Part shown: positions 25,985-37,900 of the stretch, piece after piece
Layout: the number at the start of each line of letters is the position of its first letter
Numbering within the stretch: position 1 is the first letter of the stretch
Origin: Dipteris shenzhenensis
Lineage: Eukaryota; Polypodiophyta; Polypodiopsida; Gleicheniales
Reading direction: 5' to 3' (one strand)
NCBI GenBank assembly: GCA_047967505.1
Contig: CM106538.1
Length of the DNA stretch: 64,000 bases
The notes under the pieces: model-generated
Told to the model about the DNA's origin: nothing
The model's database searches: none
The model's input: the letters and a program-made list of their open reading frames with translations, nothing else
Program-made: the position numbers and the translations under genes

Positions 25985-26430
25985 ACATTCCAAGAGATAC
26001 TATAGTCCAAGGAATGGGCACACGCCATGAAGGAAGTGTGTAATGGGATTTTTGAAGAATAATGCTTTGTAAGTTGGTGGAACCATGGAAGGGAAAGAAT
26101 TTCATTGGTAAAAAATGGGTCTACAAAGCCAAGGATTAGGTCCATGAAAGTCAAGACATTTAGATTGATTGCAAAAAGATAGGATAGATTTTGAAAAACC
26201 CTTTCCATGGGTTGTTAGCATGAAGGCCATCTGAATGATAATCTCTCTTGCTTGCAATATGGGACTTCACTTGTATCAAATGAATGTTAAGTTTGTCTTC
26301 TTATTGCAAGAAGAGAATAACATGAGGCAACCATGAGGTTTAATGCCAAAGATATCTAACTCTTTGGTATGTTGGAGAAAGCTTTATATGGTCTCAAGAA
26401 AGCCCTATGAGCTTGCCACATCAACATTGA
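25985..26430 (+). pseudogene. copia RT remnant
   Basis: Broken translation gives FIGKKWVYKAKD, corresponding to the copia IGTKWVYKVK motif, then CIK-MLSL where HQMDVKTAF is expected, and LEKALYGLKKAL near 26,370, the copia KALYGLKQAPRAW motif. Numerous stops. Only this piece of RT is recognisable, and it is in the opposite orientation to the copia integrase remnant at 28 kb. Confidence 0.6.
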
Positions 26431-27700
26431 CACATATTCATAAGATTGACACAAGAATATTGGTAGAACAAGATTAACACATATTCATACAACAATGGTT
26501 TATGAAGATAAGCTAGATCATGGAATGTACATAAAGAGGAATGGGGTAGCAACAATAATCTAATCAAGGGATTCAAGGTCAATCTCTACAAATACTTTGT
26601 GTTACATTTAAACAAACCCAAACCCCCATAAGGATTAATGTTATGTGCATGGTTATTATAACCATATGTCAACCATAATAAGGGCTAAAGGTACCCACTT
26701 ACTTGGAATTCATTGTTAAATCTTGACCATGGGTCAAGACTAATGCAATTCAAGTATTAGCAAGCAATCCATTAATCACCAACAATCTGTTGAGTTGTTG
26801 GTATGGCAAGGTTTTATAGACTATATGCAAAATAGATGTTGTAGCATGCCATGAGACATCCATATGTGATGGACATAAGATTATGTCCATGAAGTGCCAT
26901 GATGGACACTTGAAGACACACATAGCCTATGAGAAGGCTAGAGCCATAATGTAGTAGCTAAAGGATATATTGACCACAATGCAGTTAGGCACATTGGCCA
27001 TACCTTGAAGGATGAGCCCACAAAATCTTCTATGCTCTATTTAGATAAAGAGAATGAGAAGAGCAATATTTAAGATAACTTAGGCCATTACAAAGGCATA
27101 CTCCATGAGACTACATGCAATGGCTATAAGAAAAGGATGGTTCGTAATAGGACATGGGATGGCCATATCCTAAATAAGGCCATGTGATGGGCTTAACCCA
27201 AGTGAGGGAAAGGATGTGAATTGTAGAGATATAAGCTTGTTAATAGGGTTGTTACACCGATAATGGGTTATGTGTATGTATGAGCAACAAAGTGTTTTGG
27301 AACTCAAAAAGTGTTATGAAGCAGATGAGGATCGCAACACAGAATTTCACAAAAAAGACAATTGAAGAAATAGTTGAAAAAGTACTCAATTCATACAAAC
27401 AAACAGTATTTTGTGCATCCAACCTCAGCTTTGGAGACAATAGATCCAATAGAGCAATTGTATACCCAACCATAATGCACTTTTTGCTTTTGGCATTAAA
27501 CATACCTCTCTTTCTCTTGTGAACATGAGTGCACGTTGATCTATGATGTTGGGCACTAGGTTATGTCTAGTCCATGATTCCTTAGCATTGTGTAAAGCAT
27601 CTATGCATGATTAATTGATCAAGAAAAACCAGAGGCCATGCTTCCCAAAACAAAATTGTCATGACTTGAGTTTGCATCATATCATTCATCTATAAATGCA
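26431..27700. other. intergenic, no gene recognised
   Basis: AT-rich sequence, probably decayed copia DNA (weak RNase H-like residues near 26,870-26,960). The 80-codon frames at 27,252-27,522 on both strands have no family match I can recognise. Confidence 0.4.
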
Positions 27701-27999
27701 ACAAAGTACTTGCTACCTATAAGTGATGGTGTAGCCTACTAGATAATAATGTACAAAATTTAATGGCTTCTTTGCCATTTTGACCGATTCTTGGTGAATG
27801 GATCTTTATGTCACTTCTCATAAAAGATCCATACACAAATCCCATTCCTTGACATATGAAACAATATTGACCATGTTTTCTTCCCAAGCATCTTCATTGC
27901 CTATTCCCAAATTTGGAAGAGTATGTGCTATCATGTATATCTTTAGAGTTGGTGGTGGTATCGCAAGAATGTAGAAGATGCCATCTTTGGTCTCATGAT

Positions 28000-28780
28000 G
28001 ATTTTAATAAGGGCATAGTTACTTGGTATTACTTTCTCTTTTTTGCATAAGCAATCCTTTGTGTTTCTCTATTGGATCGGTTGGTCTCTCATTTGTGAGA
28101 AATTTGACATATGTTTCTTCTTTCTCTAGTGCTTTAGAGTTAGATGCCACAACAATTCTTGTCCAACCATTGGACTCTTCCATTTCAAATCTTTATCGAA
28201 TATGAGATTTGGATAATAATCAACTTTTGAGTGGTTGGAGCATACAACCTATAGGATCTACTATGGTCATTATACAAGATGTAGGATTTAGTATGCTCAT
28301 TATGCAACCTGTATGAATCACTATGCTCATTATGGTGCAACTTTTGAGTAGTTGGAGCATACAACCTATACGATTTACTGTGCTCATTATAGCCTAACAA
28401 GATGTATTTTCTTTTTCTTTTAATCAGTGATGATGATGACTACAGCATATGGTATGCTTTCAAATATTCTTAGATGGTTGATAATTTGGTATGCGACCAA
28501 TGAGGGCCTCATATGATGTCGTACCTCTTCTGAGCTTTATTGGTAATCTATTTGGTTACAATTATTTGATTCCTCCCAATAGTGTGTTGATAAATGTTTC
28601 TCTTTTGTTGCATTTTAGTGAGTGGCTTATTGTTCTTTCTCTTTATCAACATTCTGTTGTTGCATTGAATGGTTGTCAAGGTCTAGTTTAAATTACCTCT
28701 TGATGGTTGTTACGGATGTGGTATATTATGTTGATGGTTGTTACCAATGTGGTCTATTAGTCACTTTCTAGCGATCTTAT
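28000..28780 (-). pseudogene. copia integrase C-terminal remnant
   Basis: On the minus strand, from high to low coordinates, the residues EEVRHHMRPSLVAYQIINHL then RIFESIPYA correspond to the copia WEGRKPNVSHLRIFGCIAYA stretch. Further down comes GYNEHSKSYRLYAPTTQKL, matching FVGYSEHSKAYRLYNPTTKK. The latter motif is present about four times in tandem (28,220-28,400). Stops and shifts occur throughout. RT does not follow in a recognisable form. Confidence 0.65.
28220..28400 (-). repeat. tandem expansion of the EHSKSYRLY integrase motif
   Basis: Minus-strand translation without a stop over 71 codons repeats the motif four times: NEHSKSYRLYAPTTQKL, NEHSDSYRL, NEHTKSYILY, NDHSRSYRLYAPTTQKL. At DNA level this is a minisatellite of about 36-60 base units containing TATGCTCATTATG and GGAGCATACAACCTATA. 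A single copy of this motif is normal for copia integrases. Confidence 0.8.
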
Positions 28781-31047
28781 CATTTTGTTTCCCTTTGCCT
28801 TTTCCCAAGGTTCCTCTATCTCTACCTCTAATCAATGAAGAAAATGTGCATTCATTCATTGGACATTTCCTTCTTTGTATTGACTACTTACTCAGTACTT
28901 CACTAGACAATAGAGTCTAGTGATTTTCCAATAATGTTTTTCTTTTATGAATTGCAATACTTTGCAAGTTATTCATACCCAAATCACTTATATTTCTTCA
29001 AGGTATCTTTGACTAGCTATACATTTATATCCTTGATCTTGAAAACATGTGCATGTCTTGTCTTCTTGTGATGTCAATATCTCTTTATTGATCTTACTTG
29101 CCTAGCTCCTTTTCAGAGAGCTAGAATCCCCATATATACAAACCCCTTTTTCCAAAAAAGAGTTCTTGAGACAAAACCGATATTGAACAATAATAAGATT
29201 CGGGATTTATGAGACATGACCTTATTGGCTCATTTATTATTGACATGGATTTTCCTTAGGAATTTTATGAGGTTATCCAAGGAGTTTAAGAATGAAAACA
29301 AGAAAGCTAGTTATATTCATGAAATCAACATGACATTTAATTTAAAATTTTCAATCTCCTTTTTAATAACAATATATGGAATTTTTTGGATGCAAGGCCA
29401 CAACTCTACTACTCTGATCATGTGGTTAACAATCTTACAACTTCCTGACCCTAGTTACCCCTAAATGCTACCTTTCATGCTTTTCTTATACTTTAGTGTG
29501 TCTCCCCATCCAAGCTTCCATCATTTTTCACTATGGGAATTGGTCCTGCTAGCTGTTACAAACTTTGCCAAAGATCCTATAAAGTCCATTTTTCCCCTAA
29601 GTGTGCTATCAATAGGTCTTTTATATATTGAGAGGATTATCAAGACAACTAATCTCTTAGCCAATAAAGGCACATGTTATGAGAGAGAAAGAACAGTCGT
29701 GGAAAAAGGGGAGCACGGGGGGAAAAGGTTAGTGGTAAAAGAATAATGAATTACATTTAAATAATACAATTAAAACCCAAAGTATAAGGAGGGGTTTAAT
29801 AAAGCCCATAGATTAAATATTAGCATTTATTGGTGTCAGGGGGATTCAATAAAGCCCCTAACTTGTATTAACAATTATTAATAAATGGTGTGCATGAAAA
29901 GAGAGTGTGTGCTTATAAACATAAGAGGATCATAAAGCTTATAAAGTTAAGAAAATTGGGAATATATTGACCATACACATATTAGCAATTCTTAATAAAT
30001 GGTGTGCATGAAAAGACTCTTGATATATCCATTGTGAATGAGGTGATAGATAAGGAGCTGCTTAAGAAAGGATTTAATAATATCCCTAAGAATGAAAAAT
30101 GTGACATTAAGGAGACATTGGAAGTCACAATGGAAGGTTGTCTTAGTTTAATGGGCACACCATGAGATATGGGAACACCTTGGACGACTCCTTCAAATAT
30201 TGTACAATAAGATTATTGAAGGAAAAGAAGCATGTGGATAAAAATTCTTGGGTGGATCTAGAATTTTAACTAATCAAAAGTGAAATAAGGATACTTTTGC
30301 AAGCTTTACTTATTACCAATATGAACAAATTTACTTCTACCCTAAGCTTTCTTTGTAGAAAAATGATGTTTGAACAAGCTAGATTAAGATTAATAGAATT
30401 TGATTTAATCCAAATTAATGTTGCTAATATTCAACGCATATTTCATTAATTTGGACCCTTATCTCTTATTTCATCAAATTGGGACTTTTATATCTTATTC
30501 AAATTAAAATAATGGATTTTGAAAATTCCTCCAAACTTAAAAAATGGATTTCAAAGATCCTTCCCAATCAAAAAAGTGGATTTCAAAAATCCCTCCAACC
30601 CTAAAAGTGGATTTCAAAACTCCATACCAAGTCCCTAATGGAGAGGACAATGGGAAAATGGTCAAATGTTGTGGTACCTCCTAATATGGAAGGGCAACTT
30701 CCTCTATCCAAGGTCTAATTATCAATGTAGAAACTATCAATCTTGGCATGGATGGTCACCTTGAGTCTCCTATTAAACTAGGAGCTCAAAGACATAAGGC
30801 ACTACCTAAAACTCATCTCAAATTAGTTTCTTCCTTTGGTTCTCAAAATAGATTCTTCCCATGTAGCTTTCTCGAAAGGACCGACGCTCCTTGCCTTTGC
30901 CCCCTCTTATCAATAGGCTGTTCTACCATGTTGAAGCCCCTCTTACTAACCCAAGAGTCAGCCTGCGGCAGCGAACTACAAATCTCCCTCTAAAAGCAAA
31001 ACACAATGTTGGATCAAGGCATACCTACTAACAGAGGTGGTGAGGAA
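28781..31047. other. AT-rich intergenic DNA, small repeats only
   Basis: No gene recognised. A 40 bp segment (ATTAATAAATGGTGTGCATG core) occurs at about 29,868 and 29,984. A short motif TGGATTTCAAA followed by ATCC/CTCC occurs three times at about 30,545-30,622. Frames of 80-90 codons near 29,216-29,746 and 30,748-30,993 have no recognisable domain. Confidence 0.4.
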
Positions 31048-31235
31048 TGTGAGATTGTTAATACACTCAAAAAGATTGGATATAAGTTCCTATCAAGCTA
31101 GAGCAATCTGTGGCGCAACTACAAGAAAATGTTTGCAATAATGTGAAATTGTTAATACACTCCAAAAGAATTGATATAAGTTGCTATCAAGCTAGAGCAA
31201 TCTGTGGAGCAACTACAAGAACATGTTTGCAATAC
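31048..31235. repeat. tandem duplication, 94 bp period
   Basis: Unit 1 (31,048-31,141) and unit 2 (31,142-31,235) share GAAATTGTTAATACACTC..., TATCAAGCTAGAGCAATCTG and CAACTACAAGAA with about ten differences. Confidence 0.85.
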
Positions 31236-31859
31236 GTGTCCAACATAATAGTCCTCATGGCTGTAATGCTTGGTTCTCCATCTTTGCATGAAGTTCGGCT
31301 CCAAATCCTACCTATGTATTGCAAGCTGCCTGTTCCCATAGTAGATGGGTTCCAAGAGGCATGACCCTTGTATAGCTGCCCTGTTTCAAATAAGAGTAGT
31401 TGTTGTCCATATAGTAGATGGTGAACTTGTAGATTGCCCCTAACCTCATTATGGTAGGTTAACACCATCCCCCTCAACCAACCTTGACCCCTTATTTAGT
31501 TCTTAAGATGATTTGAAGTGGGATAGAAATCAGACAAGAACTAAGCTAGACGTCATCCTTAAATTATAGGAACTGAGTAAGAACTCAAGATTAAGCTAGC
31601 AACCATTGATTAGACATAATAAATTTATGTAGTCAAGCATGCCAAAGTCTACACTAGAGCCCAAACCGCTGGTGGAGAGGTTGCAACAACCTAGATGGTC
31701 AACAAGTCCATGGCCATGTCACGTGTTAAGGTACCCAAAGGATGTGAACCATTAGGCTACAATCCGTGCACCCTATTTAGGAGTGCTGGATATCCAATGC
31801 ATAGCCACATAAAAATGGTGAAGGATGCTTCCTATAGCATCTGTTCTTATATACATGTT

Positions 31860-32317
31860 TCAAGTATTTAAAATTTGTTTTACTTGATTTTCATGACAAG
31901 ACATTTCCAAAAACTGAACGTTTGACAAATGCCTAAAGGCATACATAATGGTTCGGGAAAGTTCTTCCTGCATGAATTTCAAATACCCACTGGGTGAATG
32001 TTCTGGTATTGTGGTCTGCTTTCTTGTATATGGTCTACGGTAAGATGCTTGCCAAAATAAGCCTTTCGATTCATGCCCAAGGGCTAATCTAGTAAGAAAG
32101 ATCCGCCTCATGGTAGAGTACCATATTTATTTCTCTGTTTGGAAGGGAAATTTCTCTGTGGATAAATTCCAAGAGCGAACTGGATAAATGTTCAAGTACG
32201 GAGGCCACACCCTTGTTGGTATATGATCTACAGCAATTCTTGACAAGAATATAATCCAAAGGCAGTTATTTGTGTTCAATAAACATGTTGTACAGCTTCT
32301 GAACGAATCTTCAGTAT
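31860..32317 (-). other. NDUFA9 3' flank with a diverged duplication
   Basis: Downstream of the NDUFA9 stop on the minus strand, so expected to contain its 3' UTR. Two segments, about 31,985-32,065 and 32,170-32,255, share ordered blocks (TGGNTGAATGTTC, TTGTATATGGTCTACGG against TTGGTATATGATCTACAG, TTGCCAAAATA against TTGACAAGAATA). They look like an old tandem duplication of about 185 bp. No polyadenylation signal could be fixed. Confidence 0.5.
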
Positions 32318-32454
32318 TCAAAATCCTGCACCAGATATATGTTCACCGACTGTTGCACCAACCGATGGACCACCCGTGCGATATGCATAGAGATGCTCTA
32401 TTGCAACTCCCTGTAACTTGCGGGGAACAATGCCCAATTCCTTGAAGGTCAAGG
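32318..32454 (-). CDS. NDUFA9: NADH dehydrogenase (complex I) 39 kDa subunit, last exon
   Basis: Minus-strand reading continues the preceding exon as ALTFKELGIVPRKLQGVAIE and HLYAYRTGGPSVGATVGE, ending HISGAGF and TGA at 32,318-32,320. This is the C-terminus of plant NDUFA9, an atypical short-chain dehydrogenase-like subunit of mitochondrial complex I at the junction of the matrix and membrane arms; the plant family has LTF-DL-LVP-KL-G--VE and YR-GGP--GSTV here. The acceptor is TTTGTTGTGCAG, and the exon starts in phase 1: the first two bases CC complete a GCC Ala codon with the last G of the previous exon. Length and phase (2 + 45 codons including stop) agree. Confidence 0.9.
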
Positions 32455-32539
32455 CTGCACAACAAATGAAGAGAATGAGATACCTTAAACCAAAAATCAT
32501 TCAGAGCAGTGCAGGAAAATACATGGATCGAGTTCTTAC

Positions 32540-32660
32540 CGCCTGGGGAAACGACATGGTCAATTTCAAGGATGTCGATGTAGTCGGCACTATAAGTAGG
32601 GGGGGAAGAAATTGGCAACCGGAGTTTTTTGAACAGTAAGTCTCTCGGTAATGCAATCAT
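32540..32660 (-). CDS. NDUFA9: NADH dehydrogenase (complex I) 39 kDa subunit, penultimate exon
   Basis: Starts after the acceptor GGTTCTTTGTAG and reads MIALPRDLLFKKLRLPISS, PPTYSADYIDILEIDHVV then SPG. This corresponds to the plant NDUFA9 segment with A-APRD--L-K-PFPLP-P and NLD-I----TD--VS-N before the ALTF block. Exon length is 121 bp (40 codons plus one base), ending G|GTAAGA, a strong donor in phase 1 that joins exactly with 32,454. The intron between is only 85 bp, in contrast to the roughly 15.8 kb upstream. The SSPPTYSADYIDILE part is more diverged than the rest. Confidence 0.88.
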
Positions 32661-34840
32661 CTACAAAGAACCATAAGCTCAATTATCACAATATGAAATA
32701 TACAGGCCTCTACTTTGTACCACTGAGGTTTCAGCACCCCAGCTGGTAAATGTCCATCAGTTATTGCTCTCAAATAATACTGTTGCCCATACCAGAACCT
32801 GGGACAACTAGTGTTAGATAAACTATGTCCAGCATAGCCTCTGGAATTTAGCCATCTCTAAATGTATACACTCATGCAGAACCTTTGCCAATTTACCTAG
32901 AAAGAGATGACAGATAGCTTTTCAAAGAAAAAAAAACGATGAGGAAGGGGCTACCATGCTGACATCGTTCCCAACAAAATTAACGTGTTAAAGACAGATG
33001 GGGAGCCACTTAAAGCCAACCACAACTTCTTTCAAAGAAAATAAAGCTAAATTAAAAACAGGGCGCTGAAAACAAAGCTGCTTCAAACAACCTAATCAAG
33101 TGTGCGGCACATTTTCAGGGACCTTGCAGGTCTGGAAGAAGTCCAGGGAAGATCCTTGCCCTGACCCAAATGCCAGATACCGTAAACACTTGATAAGAGC
33201 ACTTGCTGATCCTTTGGGAGCTATTTACCCTTAGCTCCTAGCGCCCTCTCGTGACAAAGTTGTGGATTCAGCTTCCCTCTCATGGCTCAGCTCAGCTAAG
33301 CTGCATGAGCCAGATGCTTGCTTATCTGCAACAGTAGCAGCATCATCTACAGCAGATTGCAATGCCTGCTGTGCCACATGGACATCCACTGTTTTCTCAT
33401 AATTCCTTTGAAGGGAAAGAAGCCTAAGTGGGAGGCATACTTAATCTTGATGAACTATCCGGAAGTTCATAGTGTTACTTCTGTGAAGGCTTACTTCCAC
33501 GAAGTATCTGGTGCCAAGACTTAGAGGACGATGGAAGCACCTCTTTCTTGGGCAGAGTTCAAAGTTCACAAAGAAGTCCTCAAAGGAGCCTATACCTAGA
33601 TTGCCAAACTCATCCTCTTAAAACACAACATAGTGCAATTTCAATCTCACGATAGTCACTCATAAGATTGAAAACCATAAACTCCATCACGCAAACAGGG
33701 ACTAGCTACTATGACATCCCCACTAACGTCATCAACACCCAACAATGGGTGTAGACCATAGTATAAAAATATGCTCTCACACATACAAATCCACACACGC
33801 ACACATAATTGAGCATCCATTTAGACAAAGTCTTCATATTGCGTTTCTGTCGGCACTCCAGAGGTGAAGGGCAAACTCAGCCATGACGAAGGCTAGCGCT
33901 AAAGGAGAAGGCTAATAAAAAAGTAGTCCAAAATCTCTTCATTCAAGCTACAGCTACTTGTGAAGTCTAAACGATTTCACTTTAGTCTCTCCCAAACGAG
34001 CATCTAAATCTAGCTGATAGGGCAACACAACACCATTTAAGATAGAAAGAATTATCGCAATACCAGCAAGCTGCAACTTGGACGAAAACTTCACAAGGTA
34101 AAATTTGCACGTCCGCTAATACGGCAGAAGCATATACCTAGATGAATCCAGGAACATTCCCAAACTCATCCTCAAAGGAGCCTAATAAGTTTGAAATTTC
34201 TTTAAAGTCATGATGGGAAAAAATCTGGAGGAGTATAATAGCAACTTCCAAATCAGCCAGCTGCAGTTAATCCGACCGAGTGTTTTATCTGGCTACCCAA
34301 CTGTAGAGCCATTAGCTGACCCCTAGATCATAGGCAGATCCATGGGTGGTGATGTGTGATTTGACGAGAAGATTGCCTTCTTGCTTTAGAGTTTTCGGAG
34401 ATTCTAGTTTATGAGAAGTTGAAGTGTGCATATGCTCAAGTTCTATATGAAACATGACATATCCTTGACGCTATAAAGGCAGTTTCCTTGTTGCTCTATC
34501 CATACTATCAACGTCATGTCCTAATTCTCCCAGGGTTAGGTTACATGACCCTAGGTGAACCTGACCTCCATAATACTAGCCATGTTATGTCCAAACGTTC
34601 TCCCTCCTTTTTCAAAGCACCACTCAAACATAAACTTTGGGAATCGGCGCTACACAAAATCAGTACTTTTCCAAGTACTATCCTCTTCTCAGTGATCCCT
34701 CTACTTCACCTTTAGTCTAGAACAATCATGCTCCTAAGTTGTCTATCCCTAGAATCTAGAAGACAATCTAGTTTATAGAGCATATAGGTGGTTAGATCCT
34801 TACGTTGTATGAGTTCATCCTCAAAGACTAGATTATTTCA
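32661..34840. other. NDUFA9 intron, mostly unassigned
   Basis: Apart from the frame at 33,231-33,389 nothing is firmly assigned. 33,665-33,713 is a copy of the repeat at 2,126-2,175, and 34,070-34,140 resembles RABH intron 1 near 11,535-11,605. A phrase CCAAACTCATCCTC with CCTCAAAGGAGCCTA occurs at about 33,570-33,620 and again at 34,155-34,190. Confidence 0.45.
33231..33389 (-). CDS. possible terminal exon of an unidentified gene
   Basis: A minus-strand frame of 52 codons reads VDVHVAQQALQSAVDDAA, TVADKQASGSCSLAELSH and EREAESTTLSREGARS, then TAA. Its Ala/Glu/Ser-rich, helix-prone composition looks coding, and a potential acceptor (GAGAAAACAG) lies just upstream. It is not part of NDUFA9 and not a transposon domain I recognise. 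It could be a captured gene fragment or a chance frame. Function unknown. Confidence 0.3.
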   Translation of the reverse strand: MDVHVAQQALQSAVDDAATVADKQASGSCSLAELSHEREAESTTLSREGARS

Positions 34841-34849
34841 TGCATACAA

Positions 34850-35640
34850 TTCTCTTTAAGTCTACTAACATGAAAGACTGGGTGTACCAAACATTAGGTA
34901 AATGCAACTCGTAGGCCACTTCATTGATCTTTTTAAGGATCAAGAAAAGAGCACAAAAGTGTGAAGATATTTAAGAGACCTGACCAGTTCACATAACTAA
35001 AGAATCTTTAGGGATCATAGCAAAGTCAGTGGCCTTTCCGAGAGAACTTGAGGTGACTGCTTCTGATTAGCATAAACCTGTGCTGTATCTTGAGCCTCTT
35101 TATGCTCTTCCTTGCAAACTCCAACATATCTTCTGATTAGCATAAAGCCGTGCAAAATCTTGAGCAGTCTTTATGCTCTCCCTTGCAAACTACAACATAT
35201 CTTGTTGCTGTTTCGACCAATCAGCTGCAATACCAACCTTGACATCTTGTAAGCCAACTACTCATACGGCTCTACCAAACTCATATTGAGCTGAGTGTCC
35301 AATCTCTTGAACACACCTGTCCAAGAATGCCCAGTAAATTAGCATCTATGCCAATAACTATTTCGCTGGCAAGCAATATAAGCTAAACAAATTTTCCATG
35401 AACAGGTGGGAAAGTTGAGTGACTGAAATATTCTCTTGTAAATAAGAATGACTGACAATTTGGTGAGTCAATCAATCATCATCTGAATCCATCATAACCA
35501 TGAAAGGTTGGTGGTAATCTTACTTTGTAAGTCCATGGAAATACTCTGCCATTTCTTTTTACATATCTCCAAATGATGCAACAAGCCACCACACCTCAAG
35601 CGCTTAGCTTTGTTAAGTTGGCATGGTTTTCGAACAGAAC
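34850..35640 (-). pseudogene. decayed Ty3/gypsy chromovirus integrase
   Basis: From high to low coordinates the minus strand gives CQLNKAKRLRCGGLLHHLE then WQSISMDLQSK and LTKLSV (chromovirus: CQ--KAE--RPGGLLQPL-IP, WE-ISMDFI-GLP, DRLTK-AHF). Next comes FKRLDTQLNMS (for LGT-LNMSTAYHPQTDGQ) and the C-terminal HPVFHVSR near 34,870. Stops and deletions are many; the YHPQTDGQTE stretch is gone. An internal 70 bp duplication lies at 35,060-35,200. The element sits in the NDUFA9 intron in the same orientation as the gene. Confidence 0.7.
35060..35200. repeat. tandem duplication of 70 bp in chromovirus remnant
   Basis: Units 35,060-35,129 and 35,130-35,200 both run CTTCTGATTAGCATAAA ... TTGCAAACT(C/A)CAACATAT with few differences. 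In the chromovirus frame this repeats a residue stretch around LEFARxxxKxAQxxAxxYANQ. Confidence 0.85.
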
Positions 35641-35982
35641 GTTCGACGTCAACTTTAAGCTTAGGCCAAAAGAAAGTTCTTTAAACTAGATCCAAAGTTC
35701 TTTATATTCGTAGCTGCCTAACACCAAGTATTCAAAAGATCATATAATAAAAAATTGAAGTATATTTTAGCAGAACTTTGATAGCACCAACCAACCACTT
35801 TCAATTGTTTTGAAATTTTCTAAATCCATTAGTAGAAGAAATACTCATCACAACAGAAAGGCATATAGCTTTACCTTTGCTACACCAATAGGCATATAAA
35901 ATGTTCGAGGATGCTCCCGAATAGTTTCAAACATCAAAAGGACCTATAGGAGCATTGTTTTAAAACAAAATAGTCAACAACA

Positions 35983-35983
<1 letters not shown>

Positions 35984-36018
<35 letters not shown>
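35984..36018. repeat. (CT)n microsatellite
   Basis: About 17 uninterrupted CT units. Confidence 0.95.
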
Positions 36019-36020
<2 letters not shown>

Positions 36021-37343
36021 ATGCATACATACATACATTAAATCGATCATTTGACCACAGAGGTGGCCATTATAGATCTTTTTACACAAACTTTACTAGA
36101 CAAGCTTTGGAAGAAAGAGATCAAATCCAAGGATTATCTCTAAAAAAATATGTCCATATTCAAAAGACAGCTCATGTGTCATGGGCATTTGCAAGCCCAT
36201 GGCATGGCTGCCTTACTTGAAGCTCTGTAGCACCCCTGCAGCCCAGGACAGCAAGAGATGCAGGATAGCATCCATACAGGTTGTACAGCCTACAACATCA
36301 CCCACAGGCTGGTACAACTGGATAGGTACGGGACAACAGATACCAAGCACAGGGCACATGCAGTGGAAGTACAGGTAACGTCAACAGGTTAGCAGTACAG
36401 TCGGGCTGCCATGTGGCAGATGTCAGATCTGAAGTAAGTTGGGCCATTCTGTGGCAAAATTGGCCACACACTTAACGATAGATCTGCCCCCCGAGTTTTT
36501 TCCATTCGTGTATGGTATAGATACCAAACCTTTGCAAGTGTCTGAAAAAAAGATGCATGAAAACGTGACTAGAGCCTCTCTTTTTTTTTGGGTTGGGGAA
36601 TTTTTTATGATGATGATGGTGAGGGAGAGGAAGAGGAAGAAGTTGACCATTGAGACTCTAGAGCTAGCACACTGAAGCTAGAGTCTTTGACTGTTTTAGC
36701 CTCATTCCTTTTTTGCAGTCTCGTTTCTTTTGGCCTAGGTTTTTAGAGTTTTCAGCTTTAATGCTTGAAAGTTCAAAGTTGGAACTCGGAAGGTTTTCCT
36801 GGACTTTTGAAAAAAGATTTAAGTCTCATGACTCTTCTATCCTTGATCATTTATGTATTTGACAACTGATGAATCATGCATGAAGTGATAAGTCTACTGT
36901 CTTTCAAAGTTTGTGAATCTAGACTCTATAACTGTTTATGGTTTAAGATATATTTTTGGAATGCATAGGTAGTTGGAACTTGAAGAGTGAACTTGTTTAT
37001 AAAGTTTCCTATACCTTATGTTTTGAAAGTAAGAAAATTTTAGGGCCGCATATGGTTCAGCCAGGGGCATTTTCCCATATTTCCATATCCTATGGTAAGC
37101 CGTATGGAAACGTATGGAAAAAACTATGGTCTGCCCTAAATAATTAAAAAGGGACCTTCACACTGGATAGCAAACACAGAGCCTCCCTCCGTCTCCCTCC
37201 TCACAAGAAGGGTACTCCCTTTATTCAGCTTGTTCTCCTGCATAAAGGCAACAGTTGTATTCATCCTTTTGGCTCAGCAATAACACTAAATACTCTACCC
37301 AAGAAGCAAAGGAAGTCGTCTAAGAGGCCAAAGCAAAGCGCAT
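36019..37343. other. NDUFA9 intron, LTR-element-like but unassigned
   Basis: 36,225-36,410 contains several GTACAG motifs (TTGTACAGCC, GTACAGGTAACG, GCAGTACAGTC), recalling the copia leader at 3.7-4.2 kb. The rest is AT-rich with an A/G-rich stretch at 36,600-36,650. No domain could be assigned. Confidence 0.4.
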
Positions 37344-37900
37344 TTGGGCAGCACAAAAAAGAGCGGGATCAGACACTGCTCTCTCTCATCAAACCTCACG
37401 AATCAAAGAATCTGGAGATGGGCCAAAATGCTCCCTCCCGGAAAAATAAGATTTTCAAAGGTACAATTGCAAAATTGGCCCATGGCTCAATCAAATTTAA
37501 AGTTACTTATCGATAGTCCCCGCAAGAACAACAAAGTGTGTATTTTGGCCTCCATGTATCAGTTAGGTGAAGCCGTCACATGGTAGCACAAGTGGTGGGT
37601 GGATCATTATGATGCGATGATGCAAACAGCCCCGAGTGGCTGGCAATCCAGAGGGACATCAGGACATGATCCCTACAATCACAACACCTAGATTTTCAAT
37701 TCTTCAAGCTTTCCCAAGGGCCCTCCCAATCGGTCAACCATTATGCCAAACAATTCACATAGGTGACCATCCCATTACTAAAGAGAAGCAGGACAAAACC
37801 ATGAAATTTCTTAATGGGCTGTGTTGGAAAACAGACGTACATTTGTCTAGAATGTAGCAAGCTAGCGCAATGTGTAGATGAATGCCCTTGCAAACAAGAC
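37344..37900 (+). pseudogene. possible gypsy gag remnant
   Basis: Across frames: VCILASMYQLGEAVTW, then HKWWVDHYDAMMQTAPSGWQ and the shifted phrases SQGPSQSVNHYAKQFT and KFLNGL. These are reminiscent of gypsy gag (A-MYL-G-A--WW, F-P-GYQ, Q-SVQ-Y---F, FL-GL) but short and broken. Low confidence. Confidence 0.35.

Noticed and set aside
36423-36675. Frame with FFPFVYGIDTKPLQV as possible gypsy integrase (LVYG-EAVLPIE)
   Set aside because: Similarity is limited to VYG plus a few residues; too weak to annotate.
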